A DNA stretch of 64,000 bases, from assembly GCF_041956535.1 (NCBI RefSeq), contig NW_027192204.1:71069-135068 (forward strand), in the 5' to 3' direction. Every line of letters begins with the position of its first letter. Position 1 is the stretch's first letter. The notes beneath the pieces are model-generated. The model ran no database searches, was not told the DNA's origin, and worked only from the letters and a program-made list of their open reading frames with translations. Origin of the DNA: Calcarisporiella thermophila CBS 279.70 (taxonomy: Eukaryota > Calcarisporiellomycota). The translations under genes were made by a program, and so were the position numbers. Shown one piece after another: positions 21,344 through 31,699 of the stretch.

Positions 21344-24300
21344 TCAACGCCCAGTGCAGCCCTTGATATGTCTCAAAATCTCCACCGGTGAAAAGAAATA
21401 GATCTGGCCGCATTTTTGGCATTTGTATTCCTTGCCTCTCCCACTACGCTCCTCACTCCTGCCTACCTTCTCTCCCTCCTCCTCAGCAACACTCTCCAAG
21501 TTCCTTCTTCCTTGGCAGGTGCGTTCGTGCTCTTCGGCCTCAGCCCGCGCGAGCATCTCTTCCTTGCCGCACCACGGGCACCGATGATACGCATTCACAT
21601 CCACCTCATCCTTGTCCCCCCTATGGCCAGTGTCAGTTGAGAGCGTGCCAGGGGGTCGAATACTGTTCCACCGCAGCCAAGGCGTGATGGGCACTCCGTC
21701 CTTGACGACTTCGGAAGGATCCCACGCATCGAGCTGGGGATTGACGGGGCCCGCCTTCCGCATTGGAAACTAACGATAATGAGGTGGGGTTAGAGAAGCG
21801 TGGAGAACGAAAGAGCGCTGCCTGCTGAAGAAATTGGAGGCGACAAAAGGTTTACCATTAGGTTGAGATCCGAGGGCATTGCTTGTTCAAAGTCACACTC
21901 GATCCAGGTAGCAAAGTATGCTTTTAGCTTATCTAAGTGGAGGAGGGAGGGTGTTCCCGTCAACCTTCTAAGTGTAAAATGGAGAGGGGCTGGGTGACCT
22001 ACCTGAGAGAGCCTCCGTCTCCTCATCTACCTCCCAATCTCTCCATCGTCCCGAGGGCAGCTGGGATTGCCCCCATTCACGATGCCACCGCTTAACTTGT
22101 TCCGGCAAATTAATGCCCTCCGGGACGACGTTTTGCTGCTGCTCATTATCTCTTGGCATGGTAGCCATCTAGCGCCACGGCAGCAAAAAGAATTAGTGTC
22201 GATTCCTTTCTATCATTAGCGACTTTCGTCGACAGATTGCTTACTATCCCGCCGCCAATCCGCAGGAGCCTGGCCTCGACGCCTCTCCACCAAGCGCACC
22301 TCAGCCGGACGATTTGCGACAGGGTGCGGACGGCCGCCTCCGAATCTCTGAATCGTACCAGGTAGAAATCGTCCATGACAAGGGTGGTGCAGGCAGCGTC
22401 GGTGTCTATGTGCTGTGCCAGCAGCAGCAGTATATGGACGCCCGGGACTCGCGTGAGATTGACCAAATAGGGGCGGTTCGTCTCCAGGATCTCGAGGTAA
22501 ACGAGCAGCTCGTGCTGTCGTGCAGCCTGACCTAAATTACCAACAGTGGGTCAATGCTCAAGTGCAATATCGCATCAATCGGGTGGCGTTACGTTTGTCG
22601 TCCTTGGGATGGAGCCACTCGGCGTTGGCGAAGTAGACGCTAGTCGGATGCACGCTGAGGAACTTGGCGGTAGGGGTGTGGAACATCTGTTCGGAAGCCT
22701 TCCGGTGGGGATTGTGGACGTCGGCGATGGCGAGCTGCGGATACAAGCCCGAGCAGATCACAAGCTTCAGGAGGTTGAGGTCCTCCCGCGACATGTGTGC
22801 AACCTCGGCGCTCTCCCGGAGGTGGTTGACATCCTGTTGTAGCGAGAATTCGAGGTCGTGCACGTCGATACCCTCGTTGTCGGGCTCGAAAGTCTCGTCG
22901 TCCCTGTCGCCCGCATTTTCCTCCTCGAACCGCAAAATCTTGCGCCGCTTGGCGGACTGCTGCAGGTATTTTTCTCGCCGCAAGACCTCTCGTTTTTCCC
23001 TTCGCCGTCTCCTTTCCTCCTCACCGCCGCCCCCCTTCTCCCACAGTTTCCCCTTGGCGACGCTGCCCGGACAGAATTGGTTCAGAACCCCCTCAAACTG
23101 TCGCTTCAATTTGGTGATCTCATACATCCGCTGCTCCTCGACGCCCATGCGCTTGCACCACCGTTTCGAGCTCTCCCCCCGATCGGCCTTCACCCCCATC
23201 CACTCTCCCCACAACCGCAGCAGCGTTACCGCGTCCCCCTCCTCGGATTCCAGCTCCTGCCTGTTCTGTGCGATCCTCGGCGACACGCTTCGGAGGAATG
23301 GGGATTGCACACTCATCCCGGCAACGCAGGTGAGGACAGGGTCTAGCAGGCCTAGGGAGAGTCCCATAATAAGCATCTTGCCGAGAACAGCGTCGAGCGG
23401 GAGAGCGGAAAGCACTTGGCCGAGCGAGGTGATGTGCTCCTCGGAGTCGAGAGCACCTAGACGCTGCAGCAGCCTTATCGATCCGGCCAAAGCCGTGTCG
23501 GAAGGTCTCTATTAAATAGGAGCAAGGAAAGAAAGAGAGAGAGAGAAAGAGAAAGAGAAAGAGAATTAGGTGAATTTAGTCGCCAGTGCTCTTTTATCCA
23601 TTTCCCGCCTGGACAAAACCTATGGATTACCTCGATGAAATCGAATTTGCGCGGATCTCCCATATTCAGCGCCCTTATCTCCAGAATGATGGGCTCCAGA
23701 GGGGCTCTCAAGATCTCGGGGACGGCAAACTCGTTCATGCCGTCGAATTCCCTGCGTGAATAGAATCGAAAGCAATGCCCAGGGCCAACTCGACCACACC
23801 TGCCGGCACGCTGCTTAGCACTCGCCCGCGAAATCCAAAACTCCTTCAACCTGGACATGTTAAAGGCGGTGTCGTGCGTGAGCTCTTTGACCCGCCCCGA
23901 ATCGATCACCCAGCGGATGCCATCGATCGTGACGCTGGTCTCCGCAATGTTGGAGGCAATGATGCACTTCCTGACGCCTGGAGGCGCCACATCGAACACC
24001 TTGTCCTGGGCTTCAATCGACAAGCTGGAGTGAAGCATCAGGATGATCCACGCTCTAAATAGATGTGAAGAGCAGAGAAGGTTAGCAACGGCCATCTCAA
24101 ACACACAGCCCACGGCGATCCCGCCCTCCCCTGTCCCACTAGAGGGGGGGAGGAGGGGAGGAGAGGGTGCAGGATATCCGGCACATACTTGGTGTAATTG
24201 GCATAGAGCTTCAATTCGTCAGCCAACGTCATGATCTCATTGATTCCGCTCATGAAGACCAATAGGTCCCCCGCCTCCGTCGGTGGGTGCTGCTGGTCAA

Positions 24301-25763
24301 TGCGCTCCATGATCCTCAGGTACGGCTCCGCGTTCACTTGCTCCGATTTCGCGGGGACGGACTCGGGCACGTCCGATTGCCGTCGCTTTGCAATCAGCTG
24401 CTCGTCGACCAGATGGCGATCCTCCCGGCCCCCGTGCGGAACATACTCGATCTCGACGGGATACATCCTGCCGGGGACCTCGATGGTGGTGGCCCCGAAA
24501 TACGATGCAAAGAGAGCAGCATTGATGGTGGCCGACATCAGCACCACGTACAGGTTCTGGCGCTCCCGCATGATCCGCTTCAAGACCCCCAGCAGCAAAT
24601 CTCCCATCACGTGCCGTTCGTGGATTTCATCCACAATGATGACGTCGTAGCGCTCGAGCAGCGGGTCGACCGCCACCTGCCTCAAGAGCAGCCCCTCCGT
24701 CAGGAACAGAATCCGGGTCCTTGTCCGAGACTTGGTGGTTTCAAAGCGAACTTGGTAGGCGATCTCGGAGCCGAATTCGTTCATGGTCTCATAGCCCACT
24801 CGGCGCGCTAGCGACTGGCATGCGATGCGGCGCGGCTGCGTACATGCAATTCGACGGAAGCCCGCCTCCATGAGAAACTGGGGGACCTGTGTCGTCTTGC
24901 CACAGCCGGTGTCTCCGGCCACCAGGACCACGCGATGCTGCCTCAGGGTCGAGACGATTTGGTCCTTGTAGGGGGCGATGGGCAGGGCTGCCCGATCCTA
25001 GTAGAAGAGGAGCCCAGGAGTGAGCCAACGGGTATCCCCCACTCTCCTCCACAGCCACGCTTACCTTGGATATCTTTTCTCTCTGGGCGGCCAGCTTCTT
25101 CTTTCGAAAGTCGTCGAAGAGCACCAGGGCATGCCGCATCCTCTCTACCATCTCCTTGGCCCTCTCCGCCTTCGACAGCCGGATGTTCTCCGCAGACAAT
25201 TTTTGCTCCCGCATGCCCTTCAATTTTACAAAGAAATCTACGCTGGGCACCCCATGCTATCACTTCTCGGGCCTTTGGACTAAAAGCGGCGGAAAAAGGG
25301 ATTCCATACCTCTAAAGTCGTAGTAGTCTGGGCTTCCTCTTGGAACGACATCGGACGCGCAGCCCCTTCGCGAGAAAAACTGATCATCCAGCTCTCGACT
25401 CCACGGATCCGCCTCGTCGGTCTCTGTCCTCGCGCTCGGCTGCTCCAGCTTCCCCCCCTGTGCATCCTCCTTGACTCTTTCCTTCCCTGAATGCTTGTCC
25501 TTGCTGTGGCGCACAAAAGCCTGCGCCTCTTTGATGGCAAGCGCTCGTCTCTCTGGATCTTGCAGCTAAATCAGAGTCCGACATGATCATGAGTGTCCCC
25601 TTTCCCCTTAAAACTAGATGCAACTCACCACATCCTTCAGATTCCACTCTTCACTCGAAGTTTTCGGCTCTGGCGTTACCCGGCGCAAAGTGCCATCGAT
25701 ATCATAGCGTTCTGTAGGCTCTTCATAGCGACGGCGGCCCCTTGACGGTTGCCATGAAGACAT
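21344..25763 (-). CDS. DEAH/DEIH-box RNA helicase, DHX34-like
   Basis: Ten exons (25763-25629, 25565-25310, 25256-25065, 24997-24189, 24054-23631, 23508-22593, 22531-22245, 22168-22003, 21932-21856, 21769-21344) give about 1228 residues. Motifs in order: GDTGCGKTTQ (Walker A), TQPRRIA, DEIH, SAT, NIAETSVTI and QRAGRCGRVGPG (motif VI). The winged-helix, HA2 and OB regions follow. The N-terminal RGSPDYYDF block, LETNRPYLVNLTRVPG and the C-terminal Cys-His element (CQKC, LRHIKGC) match DHX34 rather than splicing DEAH helicases. DHX34 acts in nonsense-mediated decay in animals; function in fungi is inferred. The exon 2/exon 3 junction is out of phase by one base: a surplus G in the run at 25250-25253 would explain it. 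A purine microsatellite lies in the intron at 23509-23630. Confidence 0.88.
23518..23566 (-). repeat. Purine/pyrimidine microsatellite in DHX34 intron
   Basis: Plus strand GAAAGA/GAGA repeats; on the gene strand this is a long CT-rich tract directly before the acceptor of the intron, so it probably serves as the polypyrimidine tract. Confidence 0.75.
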
Positions 25764-26090
25764 TGTCTCGAGTCCAATCTCGAAAGGCAAAGTTCCGTGA
25801 CCACTGTTTTCAAGCTAATCAGTGGCAAAAAACGAGTGTGCTAAGCCACTGCTGGGAGGGCCTGGCTAGCCAGCCACGTAGCCCCCTAGGAACCGGAATT
25901 TTTCACGGGGGGGGGGATCCAATTTTATAGTTTTAACTTTTTGTTCATCCACAAATGAGAATTGACAAAAGGAGGAAAACTCAAGATAATGTAAAGAGCT
26001 GCATCGTATTAAGGTTAAGCACGCGAAAAAAAAGAGACAAAAGCATTAAGAACAATTTTATAAACCACCCCAGTAAGAGCGCGGTAGTTC
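25764..26090. other. Intergenic, DHX34 upstream region
   Basis: Holds the promoter of the minus-strand helicase and the 3' flank of cytochrome b5. Includes a C/G-homopolymer at 25909-25916. No gene recognised. Confidence 0.45.
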
Positions 26091-26961
26091 CTAGAAAAAG
26101 TATTTATAGGCGAGCCAGGCGACAATCAGCACGGGAACAACGATACGGAGTGGGCTATACACAAGACAGGGACAAAGGGATACCATGGTGGATTAGTATC
26201 GGCACAGGACCACCTGCCGCGATTCTCCTTGCGAAAAAAAAAGGTGAAGACTTACTTCCCCTGGGCGCCACTTGTGGGCTGAAGCTGGGTTCTAGACTTA
26301 TCACTGGCGGCCGGCTGCAGCGGCTGGGACTTTGGCTGCGATTGCTGTGCGGTCTTGCTCTTGGCCACGTCCGTAGGCTATTGATAGGGGCAGTCCTGGT
26401 CAGTCAACACTCCATCCGGTGGAATGGTCATCAGGGGAGGGGAATCAGTTACATTGAGTTCTCCGATGAGGAACTGTTTCAGAAGCGCCCTTGCATCCTC
26501 AGAGTGGCCAATCTACAATGGTGGGGAGGAGGGCAGGCTCATGAGCCCATAAGTCATAAAACAAATATATAAAAAAATGGATATATTACGTCTTCGAATT
26601 CTTCCGTCGCGTCTCTGCCGGCAACGTCAAGCAACACCTCCTCGCCACCTAATAAAAAAAGGGATTATGCGAGAGTCAGGGGATGGGGCCGCCAAGGCGT
26701 AAGGAACGAAGAGGGGACATGCAAAACGGGGATGAAACATAGGAAAAGGAAATATGAAAGTCCCACCTGGATGCTACAAGTAAAACGGCATCCGACATCA
26801 GTAAAACGGCATAAATGCAATCCACTTGAAACCATTCCTGCCAATATTACCTCATCTATAAACTGTGTGACATTATACACCTTATTGTGAAGGATGACCC
26901 AGAGTGATTGGCGCGAGCTGTGCGTGTTGATCTCGGCAAGGGTGTAGGTTTCTGCTGCCAT
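26091..26961 (-). CDS. Microsomal cytochrome b5, tail-anchored
   Basis: Six exons (26961-26851, 26773-26767, 26648-26590, 26512-26453, 26377-26256, 26154-26091) give exactly 140 residues. The haem domain has both axial histidines: His38 in HPGG and His62 in GHSEDA, 24 residues apart as in animal cytochrome b5; VYNVTQFIDE and LLDVAGRDATEEFED flank them. A Gln/Pro-rich linker leads to a C-terminal hydrophobic helix (IVVPVLIVAWLAYKYFF), a tail anchor for the endoplasmic reticulum. It passes electrons to desaturases, sterol enzymes and P450s. Exon 2 is only 7 nt and supplies His38, Pro39 and the first base of the Gly codon; the phases require it. An apparent early stop after GVLTDQDC is removed by the 75-nt intron 26378-26452. 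Confidence 0.92.
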
Positions 26962-27473
26962 GATTTCAGGCGACAAGGCTAATAGGGATGCAGTAGTGGA
27001 GAGGAGAGGTTGGAGGGGGAAAGTGCGGAGCCGTTCCCAATTTTCTGTATGTAATCGCGGAGAAAGTAATATTCCAGGGACAAGTAATAGCAGGTTTTTT
27101 GGGGGGGGGGAGAGGGAGATGACGACATCCGGTCGACCAATATGGGAATGATAACATTTTATACATTCTTGAATATGGAAATTGGATTCAGGATGGTGGA
27201 TGAGAATGTCTTAGAATAAAACAAGCGATTAAGAATAATAAGAAATAGGATTAAATTTTCAAAAGGGAAAAAATCGTAAAAAGCAAAACATGTACAAGAA
27301 GGGAAAGGTTGGCAGAAGGAGGAAGAAGAAGAAGGAGAAGGAGGAGTAGAAGAAGAAAAAAATATAATATATGGCATCAGAAACGAAGTCAAAGGGGGAA
27401 AAAAAAGGCTATGCAAATTGGGAACAAGAAACGAAGGAGCAGAAGGGGGAGGAGAGGCCCGGCCCAATCGGAA
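26962..27473. other. Intergenic, cytochrome b5 promoter side and kinase 3' flank
   Basis: Purine-rich plus strand with G and A runs (poly-G at about 27098). No gene recognised. Confidence 0.45.
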
Positions 27474-28760
27474 TCATAGGGCGTTGAGCCATGGGTGTCT
27501 TCGGACGGTGTCGATGGAGGGGCGGTGGTCGGGCTGTTTGGCCAGCATCCACCGCAGGAGGGCGTCGCATTCCGGGGAGCTTTTGAGGCGCGGCTGGGTG
27601 AAGGGCTCGTGGATGGCCTGCAGCGGATCGCTGAACGGGACCTCGCCGTACAGGATGGTGTAGAGCAGCACGCCCAGGGCCCAGATTTCGGCGTGCTCGG
27701 CGCGGTAGCGATGGCCCATGAGGATTTCGGGGGCGGCGTAGTTGACGGTGCCGTAGAAGCGGTCGAACCAGGCGCCGTGGGGCGGGATGATCACGGCAGA
27801 CCCGAAGTCGATGAGCTTGACGCGATAGTGGTCGTCGATCACGATGTTTTCGTCCTTGATGTCACGGTGGCACACGCCGAGCCGGCTCAGGTGATGCACC
27901 GCATCCACGACCTGGCGGAAGATGTGGCGGGCCTGGTCTTCGGAGAACTTGCGGTGGTGCTCGATGCACTCGAACAGGTCGCACGACGTCCTCCTCACAA
28001 GCAGCCCAGTGGGGCGGAGCGCCGCGTCGTGCGTTGCCGCGGCCAGAATGTCCTCCTCGTCCTCCTCGTCCGCGTGCGGCTGCGGCTGCTTCTCCGACGT
28101 CCACGGGGTCCCGTGCAGCTCCATGACCAGGTAGAAGTAGCACTCGTCCTGGAACAGGTCGAGGAACCCGACGATGTTCTTGTGGCGGGCCTGGCGCAGC
28201 ACGAAGGCCTCCATGGGGATCAGCCCGTACACGGGGTCGGCGGCCCAGCTGTGGGCCGGGACCTTGTTCCGGAAGATGAACTTGACGGCGACCTCGGCGC
28301 CGTCGCAGTTGCGCACAGCGCTGACCACGAAGCCGAACCCGCCGCTGCCCAGCTCCTCGCCCAGCGTGTAGCGGGCGCTGAACTCGGGGTCCAGGCGGTG
28401 GTAGAGGAGGTGCCGGGCGGAGACGGTGAGTTCGTGCGTCGGCGGGGGAAGCGAGGCGATGGGGAATTTCGGCGGCGCGTAGAGATCGCCGGATGATGAT
28501 GGCGGCGGGGTGGGGAGCTGCCGGGAGGCGGCGGACTCGTAGGGCTGGAGCTTGGAGACGGGCGGCTTGGAGGGGCGGATAGCGGCGGAGGCCTTGTTAA
28601 AGGTGCGGCAGCTGCTGAAGAGATTGCGGATGACGGAGCATCGCTTGGAAGGCTTGGCGGAGGAGGTGGAGGAGGCGGAGGGGGAGAGGAGATAGCCGAG
28701 CTCCATGGGCAAATCCTGCCGCGTCAGCTCGGGCTGTGCAAGGGATGGAACAACCAGCAT
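27474..28760 (-). CDS. Serine/threonine protein kinase, PASK-like catalytic domain
   Basis: Single exon, 428 residues. The kinase domain covers about residues 131-426: GSGGFG glycine loop, Lys160 in VAVKF, HRDIKDEN with catalytic Asp300, DFGSA with Asp318, FYGT and AAPEIL, WALGVLLY and the final Arg in HRPSIDTVRRHPWL. DLFECIE, SEDQARHIF and FGSAVIIPPHGAWFDRFYGT are typical of the PAS-kinase branch of CAMK kinases, which control sugar flux and translation. No PAS domain is visible in the 130 Pro/Ser-rich N-terminal residues. An acidic insert (about 218-255, with DEEDEED) sits between hinge and helix D, unusual for the family. Function by analogy only. Confidence 0.85.
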   Translation of the reverse strand: MLVVPSLAQPELTRQDLPMELGYLLSPSASSTSSAKPSKRCSVIRNLFSSCRTFNKASAAIRPSKPPVSKLQPYESAASRQLPTPPPSSSGDLYAPPKFPIASLPPPTHELTVSARHLLYHRLDPEFSARYTLGEELGSGGFGFVVSAVRNCDGAEVAVKFIFRNKVPAHSWAADPVYGLIPMEAFVLRQARHKNIVGFLDLFQDECYFYLVMELHGTPWTSEKQPQPHADEEDEEDILAAATHDAALRPTGLLVRRTSCDLFECIEHHRKFSEDQARHIFRQVVDAVHHLSRLGVCHRDIKDENIVIDDHYRVKLIDFGSAVIIPPHGAWFDRFYGTVNYAAPEILMGHRYRAEHAEIWALGVLLYTILYGEVPFSDPLQAIHEPFTQPRLKSSPECDALLRWMLAKQPDHRPSIDTVRRHPWLNAL

Positions 28761-29704
28761 GGCGGGGGGGGGGGGGATGGCGAGGGGAGAGATGGGGAGA
28801 ATAGCTACAATTAGATTATTAGAAAGTAATTACAAGAAAATAAGTTAGCGCGGCGGGGATGCGCGAAGGATCAATGGCGATGCATTGGCGGGGGGAGAGG
28901 GGGGAGGAGAGAAAGAGAGCGAGCGAGCAGAGGGCAAGCAGAAAGTGGAGAGGCCTTTAAGGAGGACGCTTCCACTTTGATTTATATATTTTGAGGTTTT
29001 ATGAAATGGAAAAAAAAAGTGGCCACCGCAAATTTGTGCCGGATTTCCCGGAAAGGGAGGAATTTGCTGATCAAACTTCGCAAAGAGGAAATATTCTAAA
29101 CACCCGGAGACCTTGCGGTGGCGCGCATGGCAAGGAACGTCAGCGTTCCAGACAGCAAAAGGGAAGGATTGGTAACCCACTCCCGCCCCAAATCCAAACC
29201 TGCAGATGGAAAAGGGCATATTTGGGCCCAAATGAATTATGTAAAGGCACAAAAAGAGCATCGGCCCTCTCTCACGATCAGCGCGTCCTGCAATTGCATC
29301 TGGAATCTCTCGATTTGATCTAAGTCAGCTGCTGCATGATTTATTAAACCTCTCCAGCGCCCTCCCATTCCCAAGGATAAATGAAATGTCTTAAGAGCAG
29401 CGGAGGGTTATGGTCGTGTGTGACCGCATCCGATTTGAACTTTCCTGGGGCTGCCAGTCTCGGCTTGAATTAATCCCCCTCCCTCGCCGCCCCGCCTGGC
29501 CTGTGAGACCGCGGTCTCACTGCGCCCGTTAGTCGAGTTTCGGCTGGCGGGTGCTATGGTGGGGGAGGCCCGCCGATAAAACCAGAACTTAACAACCTTG
29601 TTTGACAGCTTTATTATGGCAGTGCCCGCCCTCAACTCCTGCGGCTGGGTTTGCGCTTCCGTCAGCATATTACATTGACGGCTTGGCTGCGGAGCACGAG
29701 CCCC

Positions 29705-29726
29705 TCCCCCTCCCCCCCCCCCCCTT
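29705..29726. repeat. C-rich low-complexity run
   Basis: CCCCCTCCC followed by about 12 consecutive C, then TTCGGGG; low-complexity and prone to indel error. Confidence 0.8.
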
Positions 29727-30394
29727 CGGGGCCGCTAAGCCCATTCGAGAAAAAGCAGATTCCATGTAGGGCAGCCGCAGAGGTCCGCAAGGAGCTCTCC
29801 GTGAAAGAGGATTTGATCTGGCCCCCTCTCCAAACGAACGCACGTCAGCTTGGCCTTGGGATAGGAAAGCCGCTTATATTGAGACAGATGAATATTGGAA
29901 TCGCACCGCCAATCCCTGCGGGCCGGGGCCATGGCCACGATGAGGATTCGCTTCTGGAGCAGGGCTCATCATGGGCAAGTGGCCGGCCGCGGATCGGGAG
30001 GGATGAGAGGTAATGTGTGAGAGAGGTAGCTCCTGAGAAGGAAAGATTGAAATAAAGTAAACATCCCCGTCCCCCCTCTCCCCTGAAAACGCCTGGTGGG
30101 CTGAAAAGTTTGGCGCGCCAATGGGGCTGCCACTCAGTAAACAATGGCATCCGATGACAGTGAGGATGCCCAATGCCCATGGATCCCCCCATGCCTTCAT
30201 CCAGCAATGAACAAGATGGGCATCTGTCTACATCTCTCCGCATTTTCCTAACCCTGGCATGGGGATTGGATCGACGACGAGGAGCGGCCCGCGCCTGCGG
30301 CCTGGGCCGGAGCGGCGAGGAGTCAGCTCGCGTCAGGCAGGAAAAATCAGGCGCTAAGAGCGGGCGAACCGACGCGACCATGTCATATCCTCCA

Positions 30395-30417
30395 GCCAAT
30401 CAAACCTTGATATAAGG
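30395..30417 (+). promoter_or_regulatory. Candidate CCAAT plus TATA-like promoter element
   Basis: GCCAATCA at about 30395 is followed within 10 bp by TTGATATAAGG. The spacing is short for a CCAAT/TATA pair; if used, it would imply a 1.2-kb leader for the GATA gene. Weak evidence. Confidence 0.2.
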
Positions 30418-31616
30418 TTGTTTGAATAAGCAGTGGAAAACGTGAGCGCATCGATTGGAAGAGAGGCGATGCGGGCTTCTCACCGGCCTCGCTCCATCTC
30501 AGCATCGGCATGGCCATCATCGCCATCGCCGCCATCCCCACGAGCGCCGGGGGGCGGGGGGGGGATGCTGGATTATGCTCGGCCGGGGTCCGGCCGGGGC
30601 CGTAGGTCGCCATTCACGCCAGCGGGCCAAAGGTTGCCGTGGAATCCAGTCGGGTGCTACCCGCCATTAAAATTCCACCATGTTTGACAGTTTGGGCTTA
30701 TTAGCTTTCCGGCCGTCTGAATGTGTGGCAAAGAGCCATCCAACAAAACGGAAGGGCCGAGGCTCAAAGAGAGTTTTTCTCGCGCATCCAAACCCGTTCA
30801 AATCGCGCCGGCCCCTTCGGCGGGTGCGGCCGCCGCCCCTCCCTTTGCAACGTCATCGCTCTCCCCCGGCCCCGCTGCGCCCTCCTCGCCGCGCAGAGGC
30901 GGCTTACTGCATCGGCGGGCGGCCCTGGGCCGGCGCTGGCCGTGGGCCCGAAACAAGCGAGCTCGGGCCGGCCCCAGTGGCACTTGCACCCCACAAATTT
31001 CTTTCCAATCTCTGACGGGTCGCACACGGCCTTCCAGCAGCCAGTGCTTCGCGAAGACCAATCGCCGTCTGTCATTCAGGTAAAAATTTTTATTTTATTT
31101 TTGTTTCCCACTCCTTCCCCCCCCTCTAGTCTTATTTTTTGACTCCAGCTTTTGTGTTTTCACGCATTCTCTCTTGCTTCTCTCCCGTGAATCTCCCTGG
31201 AGCCTTGCATTGCCGCCTGCGCGCCCCCCACGCCATCACCGCTGGGAACAGTCTCTCGCATCCGTCACCATTGGAAAGCCGCCGCTCATCCCCTCGCCCC
31301 ATTTCCCCCCCTCCCCTCCTCTCTGGCTGCCGGCACCCAAATCAACCCAAACAAAGCTCCAAGGCCCTTCTGGCCCACTCCTCCAGCACAGAACTCTTCA
31401 TGAGGTGAGGGATCTCTCCGCCACTGATCACAATCATCCCAATCCGCCGGCTAATCCGCTCCCCCCTCCCCCATTGCCCCATAGAAGCACAACCCCTCCG
31501 CCGCAGATTATTGTTATTTATTGCTAAATTCCCACACTCGCCTGGCCTCTGCCAATCCGCTTCGGCCTGCTATCTATATCTTATTTATTCTCATCCAATC
31601 TAATACACCCCACCCT

Positions 31617-31670
31617 TCACTCACGCACATTCACACTCACACGCACTCGCACTCGCACTCGCACGCACCC
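31617..31670 (+). repeat. CA/CTCG-type short tandem repeat in GATA leader
   Basis: CACTCG and CACA-like units repeat just 30-80 bp before the GATA-factor start codon, so they lie in its promoter or 5' UTR. Confidence 0.7.
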
Positions 31671-31699
31671 CCTCGCCCCCCCCCATCCTCCCCATCCCC

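Larger units (their letters stand above)
28761..31699. other. Long gene-free region upstream of the GATA factor
   Basis: Nearly 3 kb of mostly GC-rich DNA with C- and G-runs. It should contain the kinase promoter (left end) and an extended promoter or 5' UTR for the GATA gene. Short ORFs on both strands lack recognisable domains. A possible 5' UTR intron starts GTAAAA at 31080 and could end at CCAG 31148. HGATAR-type sites occur at about 29573 (CGATAA) and 31570 (AGATAG, minus), too few to argue autoregulation. Confidence 0.4.

Noticed and set aside
22664-23515. 283-codon plus-strand ORF over the helicase
   Set aside because: Antisense shadow of the large DHX34 exon.
26378-26452. Early end of cytochrome b5 at the TAG after CPYQ
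   Set aside because: The segment is a 75-nt intron in phase; removing it yields the expected tail-anchor helix.
27495-28496. 333-codon plus-strand ORF antisense to the kinase
   Set aside because: GC-rich mirror frame of the kinase gene; no domain, and the kinase frame is unambiguous.
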